From Gammaproteobacteria bacterium (GTDB lineage: Bacteria; Pseudomonadota; Gammaproteobacteria; Nitrosococcales; Methylophagaceae), in the NCBI GenBank assembly GCA_029882915.1, contig JAOUJZ010000007.1:1-64000 (forward strand): a DNA stretch of 64,000 nucleotides, written 5' to 3'. Positions 24,316 to 36,657 of this stretch are shown here, in pieces. The translations under genes were made by a program, and so were the position numbers. Numbering within the stretch: the first letter of the stretch is position 1; each line of letters begins with the position of its first letter. The notes under the pieces are model-generated. The model was given only the letters and a program-made list of their open reading frames with translations. It had not been told where the DNA came from and searched no databases.

Positions 24316-25743
24316 TTAAGATTTTCGCTGGCTACGTGCAAATTGGATAGCCGCTCTGACTTGATTTGGGGCGGTGCCACCTAAATGATCACGCGCGGCT
24401 ACCGATCCTTCGAGGGTTAATATTTCAAAAACATCATCACTGATTTGATCTGAGAACATTTGCAGTTCTTGTAAGCTCAGTTCAGACAGATCTTTTTGGT
24501 GTTTAATACCATAGGCAACAGATAGGCCAACGACTTCATGTGCATCACGAAACGGCACACCTTTACGCACTAGGTAATCAGCCAAGTCAGTAGCAGTGGC
24601 ATAGCCACGAAGAGCAGCATTACGCATATTATCGGCTTTAACAGTGATGACAGACATCATGTCGGCATAAACACGTAACGAACCGAGCAAGGTGTCAATG
24701 GTATCGAATAGTGGTTCCTTGTCTTCCTGATTGTCTTTGTTATAAGCCAGAGGCTGATTTTTCATCAAGGTGAACAAGTTGAACAAGTTGCCGTAAACGC
24801 GGCTAGTTTTACCACGAATCAGCTCGGGCACATCGGGATTTTTTTTCTGCGGCATGATGGATGAGCCGGTGCAGAAGGCATCCCCCAAATCGACAAAATC
24901 AAATTGTGCCGAGGACCAGATGATAAGTTCTTCTGAGAACCGCGACAGATGCATCATTAAGAGAGATGCGAAGCTGTTAAATTCAATCGCAAAGTCACGA
25001 TCACTCACAGCATCCAGAGAATTGAGGCAAATACGATCAAAGCCAAGTAATTTGGCAGTCAGTTCACGATCAATTGGGAAAGTAGTGCCCGCTAAAGCCG
25101 CTGCGCCTAACGGCAGAGAGTTAACCCGTTTTTCACAGTCGTCAAGACGTTCTGCATCACGGCATAGCATTTCATACCATGCCATCATGTGATGGCCAAA
25201 GGTGACGGGTTGAGCCGTCTGTAGATGAGTAAATCCAGGCAAAATCGTGTCAGCCTCACGCTCGGCAACGGCAAGCAACGCTTCCTGCAGTCGGAATAAT
25301 TCAGACCGAATGGGTTCAATCATGTCGCGCAAATACAATCTGACATCGGTGGCAACCTGATCATTACGAGAGCGGCCGGTATGGAGTTTTTTACCTACTT
25401 CACCGATCAATGCTATCAGTCTCGCCTCTATATTCATGTGCACATCTTCTTGTGCAATGGACCATTCAAATTCGCCGTTGTCAATTTCCGTAGCAATGGT
25501 TTCCAGACCAAGGGTAATTTTCTGGCATTCATCTTTGGTTAACACACCAACACTGGCCAGCATAGTGGCATGCGCAATAGAGCCTTTAATGTCCTGTTTA
25601 TACATACGGTGGTCGAATTGAACGGATGCAGTGAACTCTTCCACAAAGGCATTGGTGGGTTGGGTCAGTCGGGCTGACGATAATTTTTTGCTGGTTGTGG
25701 TCATGGCATTAAGTCTTTTAGACGATAAAAACAAAGTACTCAT
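24316..25743 (-). CDS. argH: Argininosuccinate lyase
   Basis: [20 protein letters not shown] signature. Confidence 0.97.
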   Translation of the reverse strand: MSTLFLSSKRLNAMTTTSKKLSSARLTQPTNAFVEEFTASVQFDHRMYKQDIKGSIAHATMLASVGVLTKDECQKITLGLETIATEIDNGEFEWSIAQEDVHMNIEARLIALIGEVGKKLHTGRSRNDQVATDVRLYLRDMIEPIRSELFRLQEALLAVAEREADTILPGFTHLQTAQPVTFGHHMMAWYEMLCRDAERLDDCEKRVNSLPLGAAALAGTTFPIDRELTAKLLGFDRICLNSLDAVSDRDFAIEFNSFASLLMMHLSRFSEELIIWSSAQFDFVDLGDAFCTGSSIMPQKKNPDVPELIRGKTSRVYGNLFNLFTLMKNQPLAYNKDNQEDKEPLFDTIDTLLGSLRVYADMMSVITVKADNMRNAALRGYATATDLADYLVRKGVPFRDAHEVVGLSVAYGIKHQKDLSELSLQELQMFSDQISDDVFEILTLEGSVAARDHLGGTAPNQVRAAIQFARSQRKS

Positions 25744-25849
25744 TATAACGCGGTTATTCGTTAATCAAGGTGGAAATGCTAGAATCCAGCTTTAATATAG
25801 TGATTATTAAGCTTTAAGCCCACATTCAAGCTAAGAGATGAGCAGATAA

Positions 25850-26779
25850 ATGACCAACAGAATTGTAAAAATCGCCACCCGTAAAAGCCCCCTCGCGATA
25901 TGGCAGGCAGAGTATGTACGTGATGCTTTGATTGAATTGCATCCTGGATTACAGGTGGAACTGGTGAGAATGAGTACTCAAGGCGATAAAATTCTGGATG
26001 TGCCGCTGGCAAAAGTAGGTGGTAAAGGTCTGTTTGTGAAAGAGCTGGAGCAAGGTATGTTGGCAGGTGATGCTGATATTGCAGTTCATTCAATGAAAGA
26101 TGTGCCGGTAGAATTTCCACAAGGATTGCACTTGCCGGTGATTTGTCGACGTGAAGATCCTTATGATGCCTTTGTCTCAAATAACTATCCGTCACTAGAA
26201 GCACTGCCGCAGGGAGCTCGAGTCGGCACATCAAGTTTGCGTCGGGAATGCCAGGTGCGCACCGCACGCCCCGATCTGGAGGTGTTACCTTTACGTGGCA
26301 ATGTGAATACTCGTCTGGCAAAACTGGACGCAGGCGGTTATGACGCAATTATTTTAGCGTCGGCTGGTTTAAAACGTTTGGGCCTTGACGATCGGATTCG
26401 CTCTACCTTAACAGCAGAACAAAGTTTGCCAGCAATTGGGCAGGGTGCGGTTGGTATTGAAACCCGGGTTGATGACGATGAAATTAACGCCTTAATTGCG
26501 CCACTGCTTTGCCCAGAAACCTGGACTGTGGTCAGTGCTGAGCGTGCACTAAACCAACGTCTAGCGGGTGGGTGTCAGGTGCCAATTGGCGGATATGCTA
26601 TTTTGGATGATGGTGAAGTCTGGTTGCGCGGACTGGTTGGGCGACCAGATGGTAGTGAAATGTTGCGCGCTGAAACCAGAGGCAAGGCCGAAGATGCGCA
26701 AGCACTTGGAATCCAGTTAGCGGAGGAGTTACTTTCACAAGGTGCAGATAAGATTTTGGCCGATGTGTATGGTGACTAA
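25850..26779 (+). CDS. hemC: Hydroxymethylbilane synthase
   Basis: [36 protein letters not shown]. Confidence 0.97.
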   Translation: MTNRIVKIATRKSPLAIWQAEYVRDALIELHPGLQVELVRMSTQGDKILDVPLAKVGGKGLFVKELEQGMLAGDADIAVHSMKDVPVEFPQGLHLPVICRREDPYDAFVSNNYPSLEALPQGARVGTSSLRRECQVRTARPDLEVLPLRGNVNTRLAKLDAGGYDAIILASAGLKRLGLDDRIRSTLTAEQSLPAIGQGAVGIETRVDDDEINALIAPLLCPETWTVVSAERALNQRLAGGCQVPIGGYAILDDGEVWLRGLVGRPDGSEMLRAETRGKAEDAQALGIQLAEELLSQGADKILADVYGD

Positions 26780-27527
26780 TGTGTCACTTCAGGGAAAAAA
26801 AGTATTAATTACCCGCCCTGAGCAACAGGCAAAAACAGTCTGTGAACTTGTAGAGAAAGCGGGAGGACAAGCGATTACTTTTCCAGTCATCGACATTGTG
26901 CCTATCCCACCTGAAAAGTGGTCACAACACGCATTATCCGAACAAAATATGATTATTTTTATCAGCCGTAATGCGGTGATGCATTTTGTAAGTGAATTAA
27001 CGCAGCCTTTGCCCGAAAAAACACTGTTAGCCGCTGTGGGTGCAGGTACTGCTGACAGTATGCGTGAAAAAGGGTTACGTGTGGATATACAGCCGCCGCA
27101 GTCAACAGGAAGCGAAGGTTTGTTGGCAATGCCAGAGTTGCAACTGCTTGATGACCAAAATGTGCTTATTGTCCGTGGAAAAGGTGGGCGTGAGTTATTG
27201 GCAGAGTCCTTACATGCAAGAGGGGCTAACATTCGGTATATTGAAGTATATGAGCGCTCATTGCCATCACCGAGCGCTGCAGAATATCAATTAGCACTGA
27301 CTGCTAATTATGTGGTCTGTACCAGTGTGGCGGGAGTAGAAAATCTGCTCCGGCTATTGCAGGATGATGTGAAGGCTTTATTGACAAAGCCACTGGTGGT
27401 AATGAGCGAAAGAATTAAACAGTATGCGTTAACACAAGGATTTCATTGTGTTGAAGTGGCAGATGAATCTAGTGACAGTGCTGTGATTCAGCGATTGATT
27501 GAAATGGAAAATAGCTATGGAAAATAA
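26769..27527 (+). CDS. hemD: Uroporphyrinogen-III synthase
   Basis: [35 protein letters not shown]; overlaps hemC. Confidence 0.88.
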   Translation: MVTNVSLQGKKVLITRPEQQAKTVCELVEKAGGQAITFPVIDIVPIPPEKWSQHALSEQNMIIFISRNAVMHFVSELTQPLPEKTLLAAVGAGTADSMREKGLRVDIQPPQSTGSEGLLAMPELQLLDDQNVLIVRGKGGRELLAESLHARGANIRYIEVYERSLPSPSAAEYQLALTANYVVCTSVAGVENLLRLLQDDVKALLTKPLVVMSERIKQYALTQGFHCVEVADESSDSAVIQRLIEMENSYGK

Positions 27528-28572
27528 AACCGAGCAACAGGAAGTCAATGACACTATTCAGGATGTTGAACAGGACAACAGTGCCAAAACCACTGAGAAT
27601 AAGGCCAATAGCTTGGCGATCTGGTTAATTGTGCTGGCATTGATATGCTTGAATGGGGGCTTATATTGGTTGTGGTCTCAGCATAAAATGGCTACTGAAG
27701 GATTGACACAACAGCTGATTGAGGCTCAAAAATACTCTGAGCAAGTGATGCAGTTAGAACACACTTTGCAGCAGGATAGAGATAAAGTACAACAACAGTT
27801 AGATTTACTGCAGACAGGACAAAGTGAATTTTCTGAAAAATTAAAAGCATTACAGGATCGTCAACAATTAACTAACGGTGACGTACAGCACTATTGGGCA
27901 CTGTCGGAAGTTGAATACCTGTTGAACGCAGCCAATCAAAGAGTCTTATTGGCGGCAGATGTGGCAGGAGCACAAGTTGCACTTTCATTAGCGGATGAGC
28001 GTATTAAGGCATTGTCAGATTATCGTTTGCATCCACTTAGAGCTTTGCTGGCAGAAGAGCAGTTAGCTTTGGCATCTGTTACCAAAGTGGATATTGACGG
28101 CATGGCGGTGCAATTACAAAGCGCTCTGGATAAGGTAGATAGCATCCAGATATTGATGGCGCCAGAGCATGCTTCTAAACAGGAAGACAGTCCAGAAGCA
28201 GTATCGTCCATAGCAAGTAATTGGAAGACGGCATTATCAAAGGCATGGCAACAAGTTCGGTCGTTGGTGGTTATTCGACATCAGCAGGAAGGTGCTGCGG
28301 CAGTATTGGTGCCAGAGCAGCGGTATTTTTTGTATCAAAATCTTCGATTGAAATTGGAAACAGCACGTTTGGCATTATTGTCGGGCAGAGAAGCTGTTTT
28401 TCATGCCAGTCTGCTGTCTGCTGAGCAATGGTTACAGCAATATTTTGTTGGTGGTGAGCGTGATGCGCTTTTGGAATTGGTGAAATCATTGCAACTTGAA
28501 AAAATAACTGTAGCGTTGCCAGATATTTCAACCTCTTTGGTCTGGTTGCAGCAACAAGGCGCAGAACAATGA
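27517..28572 (+). CDS. hemX: HemX-like (uroporphyrinogen-III C-methyltransferase family) membrane protein
   Basis: Single TM, coiled coil, HYWALSEVEYLLNAANQRVLLAADVAGA; position in hemCDXY. Confidence 0.87.
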   Translation: MENKTEQQEVNDTIQDVEQDNSAKTTENKANSLAIWLIVLALICLNGGLYWLWSQHKMATEGLTQQLIEAQKYSEQVMQLEHTLQQDRDKVQQQLDLLQTGQSEFSEKLKALQDRQQLTNGDVQHYWALSEVEYLLNAANQRVLLAADVAGAQVALSLADERIKALSDYRLHPLRALLAEEQLALASVTKVDIDGMAVQLQSALDKVDSIQILMAPEHASKQEDSPEAVSSIASNWKTALSKAWQQVRSLVVIRHQQEGAAAVLVPEQRYFLYQNLRLKLETARLALLSGREAVFHASLLSAEQWLQQYFVGGERDALLELVKSLQLEKITVALPDISTSLVWLQQQGAEQ

Positions 28573-29771
28573 AAACCCTAATCATCATTGCGGTGGGATT
28601 GATGGTTGGTGGCGGCCTTATATGGCTGGCAGACTTTGAACCAGGTTTTGTCTTATTGCAATATGGTAGCTGGAGCCTTGAAACCTCATTGGTTGTTTTT
28701 TTGGCGGCTTTTCTATTGTTGGTGATAGCAACTTATATGACATTAAGAAGTATGGTGCTCGTACAACAGGCGCCAAAGAAACTCGCAGCCTGGCAACAAT
28801 CTCGACGCCAGTATCGAGCGGGACAGGCTCTGACCCGTGGTTTGATTACCTTGGAAGAAGGTCGTTGGGCTGAGGCAGAAGGTATCTTGGCGCGTCACGC
28901 TGGAAACAGTGAGACACCGTTGTTGCACTATTTGGCAGCAGCGCGTGCGGCACAAAAACAACATGCGGCTGAACGTCGAGATAATTATTTACGACTAGCA
29001 CATGAAACCACTGCGGGTTCAGATGTTGCTGTCGGTGTCGTGCAGGCTGAACTGCAATTATCTGCGGGACAAAAAGAACAGGCCTTAGCGACGTTACAGC
29101 ATTTACGTGAAGTGGCACCAAAACATCCCTATGTATTGCAGTTATTACAGCAGCTATATTCGGATATGAATCAATGGCAGCGAGTGCAAGAAGTATTGCC
29201 TGATTTGCGCAAACGCCATGTATTGGAATCATCAGCAGTCAAAGCTTTATCAACTGATGCCGCTGTTGGGCAAATGCAAGCAGCTTTAGTGCGCCACGAT
29301 TGGGATGCAATGGATAGTATCTGGAACCAGGCCTCAGCTAAAATCCGACAAACTGAAGCCCTACTGACAAGATATGTAGCAGGCCTGTTGAAACAGAATA
29401 AATCACCGCAGGCCATAACTCTGATCGAAGCTTATTTACGTAAGCAATGGAGCGATGCTTTAATCTATCAGTATGGACTGATCGTACAAACAGACTCGTT
29501 ATCACAATTGTCAAAAGCTGAAAAATGGTTAAAAGAAAAGCAAAACAATCCTTGGTTGTTATTAACATTGGGACGGTTGGCGAGCTGTAATAAACTGTGG
29601 GCAAAAGCCGAAGAGTATTTGCGAGCCAGTATCGATCATGGGGCAAGAGGAGAGACATATAAGGTGTTGGCTGAAGTGCTGGCAGCCCAAGGTAAAGATT
29701 TACAGGTAGCCGAGGCCTATCAGAAAGGCCTAAGTTTGATGTTGACACAAGATGAGACTTTCGTTTCATAG
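28569..29771 (+). CDS. hemY: HemY heme biosynthesis-associated TPR protein
   Basis: Two N-terminal TMs, TPR-rich, overlaps hemX. Confidence 0.87.
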   Translation: MKTLIIIAVGLMVGGGLIWLADFEPGFVLLQYGSWSLETSLVVFLAAFLLLVIATYMTLRSMVLVQQAPKKLAAWQQSRRQYRAGQALTRGLITLEEGRWAEAEGILARHAGNSETPLLHYLAAARAAQKQHAAERRDNYLRLAHETTAGSDVAVGVVQAELQLSAGQKEQALATLQHLREVAPKHPYVLQLLQQLYSDMNQWQRVQEVLPDLRKRHVLESSAVKALSTDAAVGQMQAALVRHDWDAMDSIWNQASAKIRQTEALLTRYVAGLLKQNKSPQAITLIEAYLRKQWSDALIYQYGLIVQTDSLSQLSKAEKWLKEKQNNPWLLLTLGRLASCNKLWAKAEEYLRASIDHGARGETYKVLAEVLAAQGKDLQVAEAYQKGLSLMLTQDETFVS

Positions 29772-29790
29772 TCTAATGGATAGTTAATAT

Positions 29791-31524
29791 ATGATAGACG
29801 CAAGTACTCACTACCTTATGGATGTGTTGGCATTATTGCTGGCCACAGTTATTGTAATTCCATTATTTCATGCCATTCGATTAGGTGCCATTCTGGGTTA
29901 TCTGGCTGCAGGCGCTATTCTTGGGCCTTGGGGGTTAGGACTTATTACCGAGGTTGAACAAGTTCGCCATTTAGGCGAATTTGGCGTCATATTTCTGTTG
30001 TTTATTCTGGGTATAGAACTAAAACCTGAAAAGTTATGGCAAATGAGGCACATGGTGGTTGGCTTGGGTTTGGCTCAGTTACTGGTGACAGCAGCAGTAC
30101 TGTACGGCATCGCAGTGTGGTTTGGGCTGACACAAAAGGCTGCAATTATTGTTGGTTTTGGTCTGGCGCTTTCTTCCACCGCATTTTGTTTGCAGTTACT
30201 TGCCAAGCGAGGCGGGATTTCCACCACTATGGGGAGAATGACTTTATCTATTCTGTTATTGCAGGATATTGCTGTTGTGCCGTTATTGGCACTGGTATCA
30301 ATGCTGGCTGGTGCTGATGCCAGTAGTTCTGAATCAAGTTTCAACTTTCTTTACGCCGTGTTGGCCATCATCGCACTCTTGTTTGCAGGCCGTTATTTAC
30401 TCAACCCTGTTCTGGGAAGAATAGTCGCGAGTCAGGATCCAGAAGTATTTATTGCTGTTGCCGTATTGTTAGTGCTGGGTGTGGCATGGATTATGGAATC
30501 GGTCGGTTTGTCGATGGCATTAGGCGCCTTTCTGGCAGGTCTGATGCTGGCAGAGTCACATTACCGGCATCAAATTGAGGCCGATATCCTACCGTTTAGA
30601 GGGATTCTGCTTGGTTTGTTTTTCATGACAGTTGGGATGGGTATCAATTTTGAATTGTTGTGGAATGAGCTGGCAACCATTATCAGTTTGACTATCGGTC
30701 TGATGGCAATTAAAGCACTGGTGGTGTATTTGTTAGCAAGAATTAGTGGCACCCGCCATGATATTTCTCTTCAAACAGCCGTATTACTTTCACAAAGTGG
30801 AGAGTTTGGTTTTGTCATGTTTGGTTTTGCTGCGGCGTCAGGGGTACTGGACACACAATTGAGTCATATGATGACTTTAATTATAGCGTTGACCATGGTT
30901 GCAACGCCTCTGGCGGTAAAAGTAATTAATGTAGTGTTATTAAAGTTTTATACGCCTAAAACGACAGAAACGAGTAGTATTGTTGAGTTTGTTGATGACG
31001 CAGAAGAACACATTATTTTGGCTGGATTTGGTCGTGTTGGGGCTAGGATTGGCGCCTTGTTAGCAGCAGCAGGTGTGCCTTATATTGCGTTAGAGCTGAA
31101 ACAGGAGCGAGTGAAGTCAGCTCGTACACAAGGATTTCCGGTCTTTTTTGGTGATGCAAGCAATGTCAAAGTATTGCAGGCAGCAGGGGCAGATCGTGCC
31201 AAAATGATCGTGGTGTCGTTAGAGGATCCTGAAAACGTTGACCGCCTCGTTTCATCTGTCAGGCAGTATTATTCCGACATGCCCATTCATGCACGCGCCA
31301 GAGATAGACGCCACTGTGCTGAACTCATCAATATGGGTGCGACAACAACAGTGTCAGAAACGCTTGAAACCAGTTTGAGATTAACGGAAGAAGTTTTGTT
31401 AGGCAGTGGAGTCAGTGATGATGATGTAAAAAAAGTCATCAACGAGTTTCGGGATGAGTATTATTCGGATGTAGTGAAGAAAGTGACCGAGCAAAAAGTG
31501 GTAATGGGCGAATTAAGGCATTAA
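29791..31524 (+). CDS. Monovalent cation:proton antiporter-2 (KefB/YbaL type) with TrkA-N domain
   Basis: Multi-TM CPA2 plus HIILAGFGRVGARIGALLAAAGVPYIALE. Confidence 0.9.
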   Translation: MIDASTHYLMDVLALLLATVIVIPLFHAIRLGAILGYLAAGAILGPWGLGLITEVEQVRHLGEFGVIFLLFILGIELKPEKLWQMRHMVVGLGLAQLLVTAAVLYGIAVWFGLTQKAAIIVGFGLALSSTAFCLQLLAKRGGISTTMGRMTLSILLLQDIAVVPLLALVSMLAGADASSSESSFNFLYAVLAIIALLFAGRYLLNPVLGRIVASQDPEVFIAVAVLLVLGVAWIMESVGLSMALGAFLAGLMLAESHYRHQIEADILPFRGILLGLFFMTVGMGINFELLWNELATIISLTIGLMAIKALVVYLLARISGTRHDISLQTAVLLSQSGEFGFVMFGFAAASGVLDTQLSHMMTLIIALTMVATPLAVKVINVVLLKFYTPKTTETSSIVEFVDDAEEHIILAGFGRVGARIGALLAAAGVPYIALELKQERVKSARTQGFPVFFGDASNVKVLQAAGADRAKMIVVSLEDPENVDRLVSSVRQYYSDMPIHARARDRRHCAELINMGATTTVSETLETSLRLTEEVLLGSGVSDDDVKKVINEFRDEYYSDVVKKVTEQKVVMGELRH

Positions 31525-31530
31525 TTCGCC
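31507..31530. terminator. Hairpin at convergent antiporter/dnaN ends
   Basis: Perfect 10-bp stem GGCGAATTAA-ggca-TTAATTCGCC spanning the antiporter stop codon. Confidence 0.5.
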
Positions 31531-31542
31531 ACTACTCAGGGG

Positions 31543-32652
31543 TTACAGACGCATCGGCATCACTACATATTGCCGTTCAAATTGTTCATTGGCAGGTGTT
31601 ATTAAAACGCTGCTGTTATCATCACTGAATACCATTTTTACCTTATCATCCGGCATGGCATTAAGTAAGTCCAGCAAATAAGCATTGTTAAAAGCGATTT
31701 CCAGCGATGGGCCTTGATACTCAACACTGATTTCCTCTTCGGCAGATTCTTGTTCCTGATTGATTACAGTAGCTTTGAACAAGTTGGGCTCAAGATTAAT
31801 GCGAACACTACGGTGTTTATCACTGGATAAGATGGCTGCACGAGACAATGCCTGTTTTAATTGATCACGTTCAGCGATGACTATTTTGTCACCACCGAGT
31901 GGCAGCACGCGTTCATAGTTCGGAAATTGCCCATCAATCAGTTTGGAAGTAAAGTGCAAATCAGGCAGTTCAACCTTGATTTGTTGATTACTAAAAGCGA
32001 TGGTGGCATTGTCATCACTGTCACTCAATAAGCGACCCAATTCAAGAATGGCTTTACGAGGCACAATGATGCTATTTTTTTCAGTCACGGTGGCGGCTGT
32101 TGCCAGACTGCCCAGCGCTAAACGGTGACCATCAGTAGCAACAGCGCGCAGGGTGTTTTCTTCACGCTCCAGTAGCAAACCATTGAGATAATAGCGGACA
32201 TCCTGGCTTGCCATTGCAAAACTGGTTTCATCAAGTAACGACTTAAGTGCAGATTGTGGCACGCTGATTTCATCAACGTAATTTGCACCTTCACTATCAG
32301 GGAAATCTTCACTGGGCAGTGTTGATAGCGAAAAACGGCTTTTTCCCGCACGAACCACCGCTTTATTTTCCTCTGCCTGAAAACTAATCGTTGCATTACT
32401 GGGAAGAGCGCGACAAATATCAAGAAACTTACGGGCTGAAACCGTGGTTTTGCCTTCTTGTTCTACGCTGACCGGCAGGGTTGCAATCATTTCCAGTTCC
32501 ATATCGGTACTGGTCATTGACAATTGGTTGCCGTGAGCACGCAGTAAGATGGTTGATAGAATTGGCAAGGTAGCACGTCGTTCAACGATGCTGCAGACCA
32601 ACTGTAATGGGCGGACAATCAATTCTTGGCTAACAGTAAATTGCATGGTCAT
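31543..32652 (-). CDS. dnaN: DNA polymerase III beta subunit
   Basis: MQFTVSQELIVRPLQLVCSIVERRATLPILSTILL ... YVVMPMRL. Confidence 0.97.
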   Translation of the reverse strand: MTMQFTVSQELIVRPLQLVCSIVERRATLPILSTILLRAHGNQLSMTSTDMELEMIATLPVSVEQEGKTTVSARKFLDICRALPSNATISFQAEENKAVVRAGKSRFSLSTLPSEDFPDSEGANYVDEISVPQSALKSLLDETSFAMASQDVRYYLNGLLLEREENTLRAVATDGHRLALGSLATAATVTEKNSIIVPRKAILELGRLLSDSDDNATIAFSNQQIKVELPDLHFTSKLIDGQFPNYERVLPLGGDKIVIAERDQLKQALSRAAILSSDKHRSVRINLEPNLFKATVINQEQESAEEEISVEYQGPSLEIAFNNAYLLDLLNAMPDDKVKMVFSDDNSSVLITPANEQFERQYVVMPMRL

Positions 32653-32660
32653 TCTCTTGA

Positions 32661-34004
32661 TTAACTGGATAAAGTTCGGAATAGATTACGATAATCCTCG
32701 GCAATACGGCTATCAGTTTCTTTGAGCTCTGCCACCTTGCGACAGGCATGTAGTACCGTGGTATGGTCACGACCGCCAAATGCCTCACCGATTTCGGGCA
32801 AACTATGGTTGGTTAGTTCTTTGGCCAATGCCATAGCTATCTGGCGAGGGCGAGCGATTGAGCGGGTGCGTTTTTTAGATAATAGATCGGAAACGCGAAT
32901 TTTAAAATATTCAGCAACTGTTTTTTGAATGCTTTCCAGCGTGACCAGCTTTTGATGTAAGGCCAGTAGATCCTTGAGGGCTTCCTGAGCCATGTCAATC
33001 GAAAGTGGTTGATTGGTGAAGCGGGAGAAAGCGAGTATTCGTTGTAAAGCCCCTTCAAGATCACGTACGTTTGAGCGGATGCGTTTAGCGATAAAAAAGG
33101 CGACATCTTCTGGTAAGACGATCAAATGTTGCTGGGCTTTTTTAATCAAAATAGCGACGCGCGTTTCCAGTTCAGGCGGTTCGAGGGCGACAGTAAGTCC
33201 CCAGCCTAGACGTGATTGCAAACGTTCATCCATGTTTTCAACTTCTTTTGGGAAGCGGTCACATGTCAGGATGATTTGACGCTGGCCTTCTAATAAATTG
33301 TTAAAGGTGTAAAAAAATTCTTCTTGAGAACGTTCTTTTTTGGCAAAAAATTGGATGTCGTCAATAAGTAGTGCGTCGGCACTACGATAATGCGCCTTGA
33401 ACTGATCAATAACATTATTACGCAATGAGGTGATCATATCTTGCACAAAACGTTCTGAAGATAGATAAATAACCCGAGCTTTAGGATTGTTTTTTTTGAT
33501 TTGATTGCCAACAGCAAGCATTAGGTGAGTCTTACCTAGTCCTGTACCACCATATAGGAATAAGGGATTGTATCCACTGGTGCCAGGTGCCTCGGCAACA
33601 TGTAATGATGCGGCTCGCGCAATCTGGTTGGATTTTCCTTCAACGAAAGAGTCAAAGTTAAATAACGGATTGATAGGACTGCCAATGGCTGGTTCAGCAG
33701 CATTGCTAGTGTTATTTGATGATCTTGGGGCCGTTTTGTTTTTTGGCGAAGACTCTGTTGGCTTGGTTCCTACCTCAATTTGCACGGCACTGATTTTGCC
33801 TTGGCTTAAAGTGTGAACAAGATCGTTAATTTTTTGTTCAAGTTGTTCCTGTACCCATGTTTGCACGTAAGAGTTTGGTGCTAACAAACGCAAGCTATTG
33901 TCAGTATGGATGACTTGTAACGGGCGCAACCAAGTGTTCAGCTGTTGGGCTGAGAGCTCACCTTCGAGATGGGACAGGCATTTTTCCCATAAGGGTGATG
34001 ACAC
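32661..34004 (-). CDS. dnaA: Chromosomal replication initiator DnaA
   Basis: [23 protein letters not shown]-term [15 protein letters not shown]. Confidence 0.98.
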   Translation of the reverse strand: MSSPLWEKCLSHLEGELSAQQLNTWLRPLQVIHTDNSLRLLAPNSYVQTWVQEQLEQKINDLVHTLSQGKISAVQIEVGTKPTESSPKNKTAPRSSNNTSNAAEPAIGSPINPLFNFDSFVEGKSNQIARAASLHVAEAPGTSGYNPLFLYGGTGLGKTHLMLAVGNQIKKNNPKARVIYLSSERFVQDMITSLRNNVIDQFKAHYRSADALLIDDIQFFAKKERSQEEFFYTFNNLLEGQRQIILTCDRFPKEVENMDERLQSRLGWGLTVALEPPELETRVAILIKKAQQHLIVLPEDVAFFIAKRIRSNVRDLEGALQRILAFSRFTNQPLSIDMAQEALKDLLALHQKLVTLESIQKTVAEYFKIRVSDLLSKKRTRSIARPRQIAMALAKELTNHSLPEIGEAFGGRDHTTVLHACRKVAELKETDSRIAEDYRNLFRTLSS

Positions 34005-34264
34005 AGGAACTCCTTGGTTTTCAATATGATCGGAATGATGTTTAGTCGTTCAAACAGGACTTTAATTTGTTATAGTATAACGCCGACAACAAGTCCGCTA
34101 AAGTTATCTTCAATGACTAATTTTAGCAAGTATAAACTTATCAGTGCAGGCCAGAAGCAAAGTTTGACTTACTGTGGGCTAACGCACTATAATTTCAGCC
34201 CTTTTGCCCCGGTAGGATTTTCTCGGCTCGGCGAAAAACATATTATTTTAGTGGAGTTGGTGAA

Positions 34265-34399
34265 ATGAAAAGAACTTTTCAGCCTAGTAATTTAAAGCGT
34301 AAGCGTACACATGGTTTCCGTGCCCGCATGAAGACTGTTGGTGGTCGTCGCATTATCAATGCTCGACGCGCAAAAGGCCGTGCAAGCCTGACAGTGTAA
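34265..34399 (+). CDS. rpmH: 50S ribosomal protein L34
   Basis: [44 protein letters not shown], 44 aa, below ORF-track size limit. Confidence 0.98.
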   Translation: MKRTFQPSNLKRKRTHGFRARMKTVGGRRIINARRAKGRASLTV

Positions 34400-34430
34400 C
34401 TATATCTCTAGTATTTTAGGGAGACATGAC

Positions 34431-34784
34431 TTGGCAAGATTAAGCCGGGCCATGAGAATGAACAACCCGAGAGATTTTTCTCGGGTATTTCGTCAAGCAA
34501 AGCGCACTAGTGGTGGTGGTTTGACGATATTAACGGTTGAGAACTCAGTAGGGCATCCTCGTCTGGGGCTTGCGATAGCTAAGAAACATCTAAAGCTGGC
34601 ATCGCGGCGCAACCGATTGAAGCGGATTATTCGTGAGTCATTTCGACAGCATCAATCTGCTTTTGCCAATATAGATATTGTGGTGTTGTCCCGTGCCGAT
34701 ATTGCTCAGAGACAAACATTGCAAATAAGGGCAGCATTGGAGCGGCATTGGGAAACGGTGATAGCGCAATGGAAAAAATCTTGA
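34431..34784 (+). CDS. rnpA: Ribonuclease P protein component
   Basis: TTG start; [13 protein letters not shown] signature. Confidence 0.95.
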   Translation: MARLSRAMRMNNPRDFSRVFRQAKRTSGGGLTILTVENSVGHPRLGLAIAKKHLKLASRRNRLKRIIRESFRQHQSAFANIDIVVLSRADIAQRQTLQIRAALERHWETVIAQWKKS

Positions 34785-35005
34785 TAGGCCTTGTTCGAGG
34801 TTACCAGTTAATCATCAGTCCACTGTTAGGAGCAAATTGTCGCTTTCAGCCCACTTGTTCACATTACATGATAGAAGCCATTAGCCGTTTCGGCCCATTT
34901 CGCGGTGTCTGGTTTGGTTTTCGCAGACTTTTACGTTGCCACCCATGGCATGCTGGTGGTTTAGATCCTGTTCCTGAATTAAAGACAAAAAAACACAATG
35001 GATAA
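34769..35005 (+). CDS. yidD: Membrane protein insertion efficiency factor YidD
   Basis: [38 protein letters not shown]. Confidence 0.95.
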   Translation: MEKILIGLVRGYQLIISPLLGANCRFQPTCSHYMIEAISRFGPFRGVWFGFRRLLRCHPWHAGGLDPVPELKTKKHNG

Positions 35006-36638
35006 TTTCAAAACCTTTCTTATTTTTGGCTTGCTGATAGTTTCATTACTATTATGGGATGCTTGGCAAAAGGACTATGTGCGTCCCCAGCAGGCAGCGC
35101 AAGTAGCTGAAACAGTGAATGAATCGATTCCTGATACTGTGACTAAGCAAGACATACCGGACATGCCAGTAGTCAAATCACTAGATAGCTTGCCTGACAT
35201 TGAGCAAAGTGTAAAAGCGTCGCTTACTAACAAAATTCATATCAAAACAGATGTAATGGATCTGCATATTGACACTCAGGGTGGTGATATTCGGGATCTT
35301 GCATTGTTAAAATATGCAGTTGAATCCAGCACACCAGACGTTCCTGTACAGTTTCTGAATGATACCGCTTCACAGTTCTTCGTGGTTCAATCTGGACTGC
35401 GCTCAGATGTGTCCGCGCCCACCCATTATGACCAATACATATCGGAAAAAAATCAATATGAATTGATCGATGGTCAGGATACAGTGACAGTGCCTTTACA
35501 TTGGCAATCTGAAGAGGGGTTAAAAGTTACTAAAACTTATCGCTTCCACCGCGATAGTTATGTGGTCGATGTTGATTTTCAAATTGAAAATAATAGTGGC
35601 GAACAGTTTTCTGCCTATCCCTACGCCCAATTTAACCGAAAGCGTCCACAGGATGATTCAGGTTTTATTTATACCTATACCGGTGCGGTGTTCTCAAGCG
35701 AAGCTAATAACTATGAAAAAGTTAAGTTTGATGATCTGGATGATGCCAGCTTTAGCAATTCAGGCATGGGTGGTTGGGCTGCGATGATTCAACATTATTT
35801 TGTAGCGGCCCTTATTCCTGCCAAAAATGACAAAGAGAATGGGTTTTACGGTAAATCAATTAATGAGAAGAACTATACTGCTGGTGTAAAACTGCCGACA
35901 ATGGATGTGGCCGACGGAGAAAATTCACAAGCAAAATTTCGTATGTATTTGGGTCCTAAAGAGCACCAACGCTTAGAGTTGGTCGCTGATAATCTGGATT
36001 TAACGGTTGACTATGGCATATTGACCATTATCTCTCAGCCCTTGTTTACAGTTATGGAATGGATACACCGTCTGACTAATAACTGGGGCTGGTCCATTGT
36101 TTTCCTCACGATTTTAATTAAATTAGCATTTTATCGCCTGTCTGCCGCGAGTTACCGCTCAATGGCTTCAATGCGAAAATTAACACCAAAATTAGCCAGT
36201 TTGAAAGAACGCTTTGGTGATGATAAACAAAAATTTAATCAGGCGATGATGGAGTTATATCGTACTGAAAAGATCAATCCACTCGGTGGTTGTTTGCCAA
36301 TACTGGTACAAATGCCCGTATTTCTGGCATTTTACTGGGTGCTAGTAGAAAGCATTGAATTGCGTCAGGCAGACTTTATTTGGTGGTTAAATGATTTAAC
36401 GGCGATGGATCCATACTTTATTTTGCCGGTGTTATTTGGCCTTAGCATGTTTTTCCAGCAAAAATTAAATCCGGCACCACAAGATCCTGCACAAGCGATG
36501 ATGATGAAAGCATTTCCGGTAGTGTTTACAGTATTTTTTGCCTTTTTCCCATCGGGTCTAGTGCTGTACTGGGTGGTCAACAATATCTTATCGATTGCTC
36601 AACAGTGGCACATTACGCGTAAATTAGGCGCATTATAA
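34998..36638 (+). CDS. yidC: Membrane protein insertase YidC
   Basis: [27 protein letters not shown]...; [23 protein letters not shown]. Confidence 0.97.
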   Translation: MDNFKTFLIFGLLIVSLLLWDAWQKDYVRPQQAAQVAETVNESIPDTVTKQDIPDMPVVKSLDSLPDIEQSVKASLTNKIHIKTDVMDLHIDTQGGDIRDLALLKYAVESSTPDVPVQFLNDTASQFFVVQSGLRSDVSAPTHYDQYISEKNQYELIDGQDTVTVPLHWQSEEGLKVTKTYRFHRDSYVVDVDFQIENNSGEQFSAYPYAQFNRKRPQDDSGFIYTYTGAVFSSEANNYEKVKFDDLDDASFSNSGMGGWAAMIQHYFVAALIPAKNDKENGFYGKSINEKNYTAGVKLPTMDVADGENSQAKFRMYLGPKEHQRLELVADNLDLTVDYGILTIISQPLFTVMEWIHRLTNNWGWSIVFLTILIKLAFYRLSAASYRSMASMRKLTPKLASLKERFGDDKQKFNQAMMELYRTEKINPLGGCLPILVQMPVFLAFYWVLVESIELRQADFIWWLNDLTAMDPYFILPVLFGLSMFFQQKLNPAPQDPAQAMMMKAFPVVFTVFFAFFPSGLVLYWVVNNILSIAQQWHITRKLGAL

Positions 36639-36657
36639 AGGGCTCCCTGACCTGGTC

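Noticed and set aside
25779-26348. 189-aa minus-strand ORF opposite hemC
   Set aside because: Antisense to a confident hemC; no recognisable motif
34014-34268. 84-aa ORF in the dnaA-rpmH intergenic region
   Set aside because: Spans the likely promoter region and ends at the rpmH start; no family resemblance
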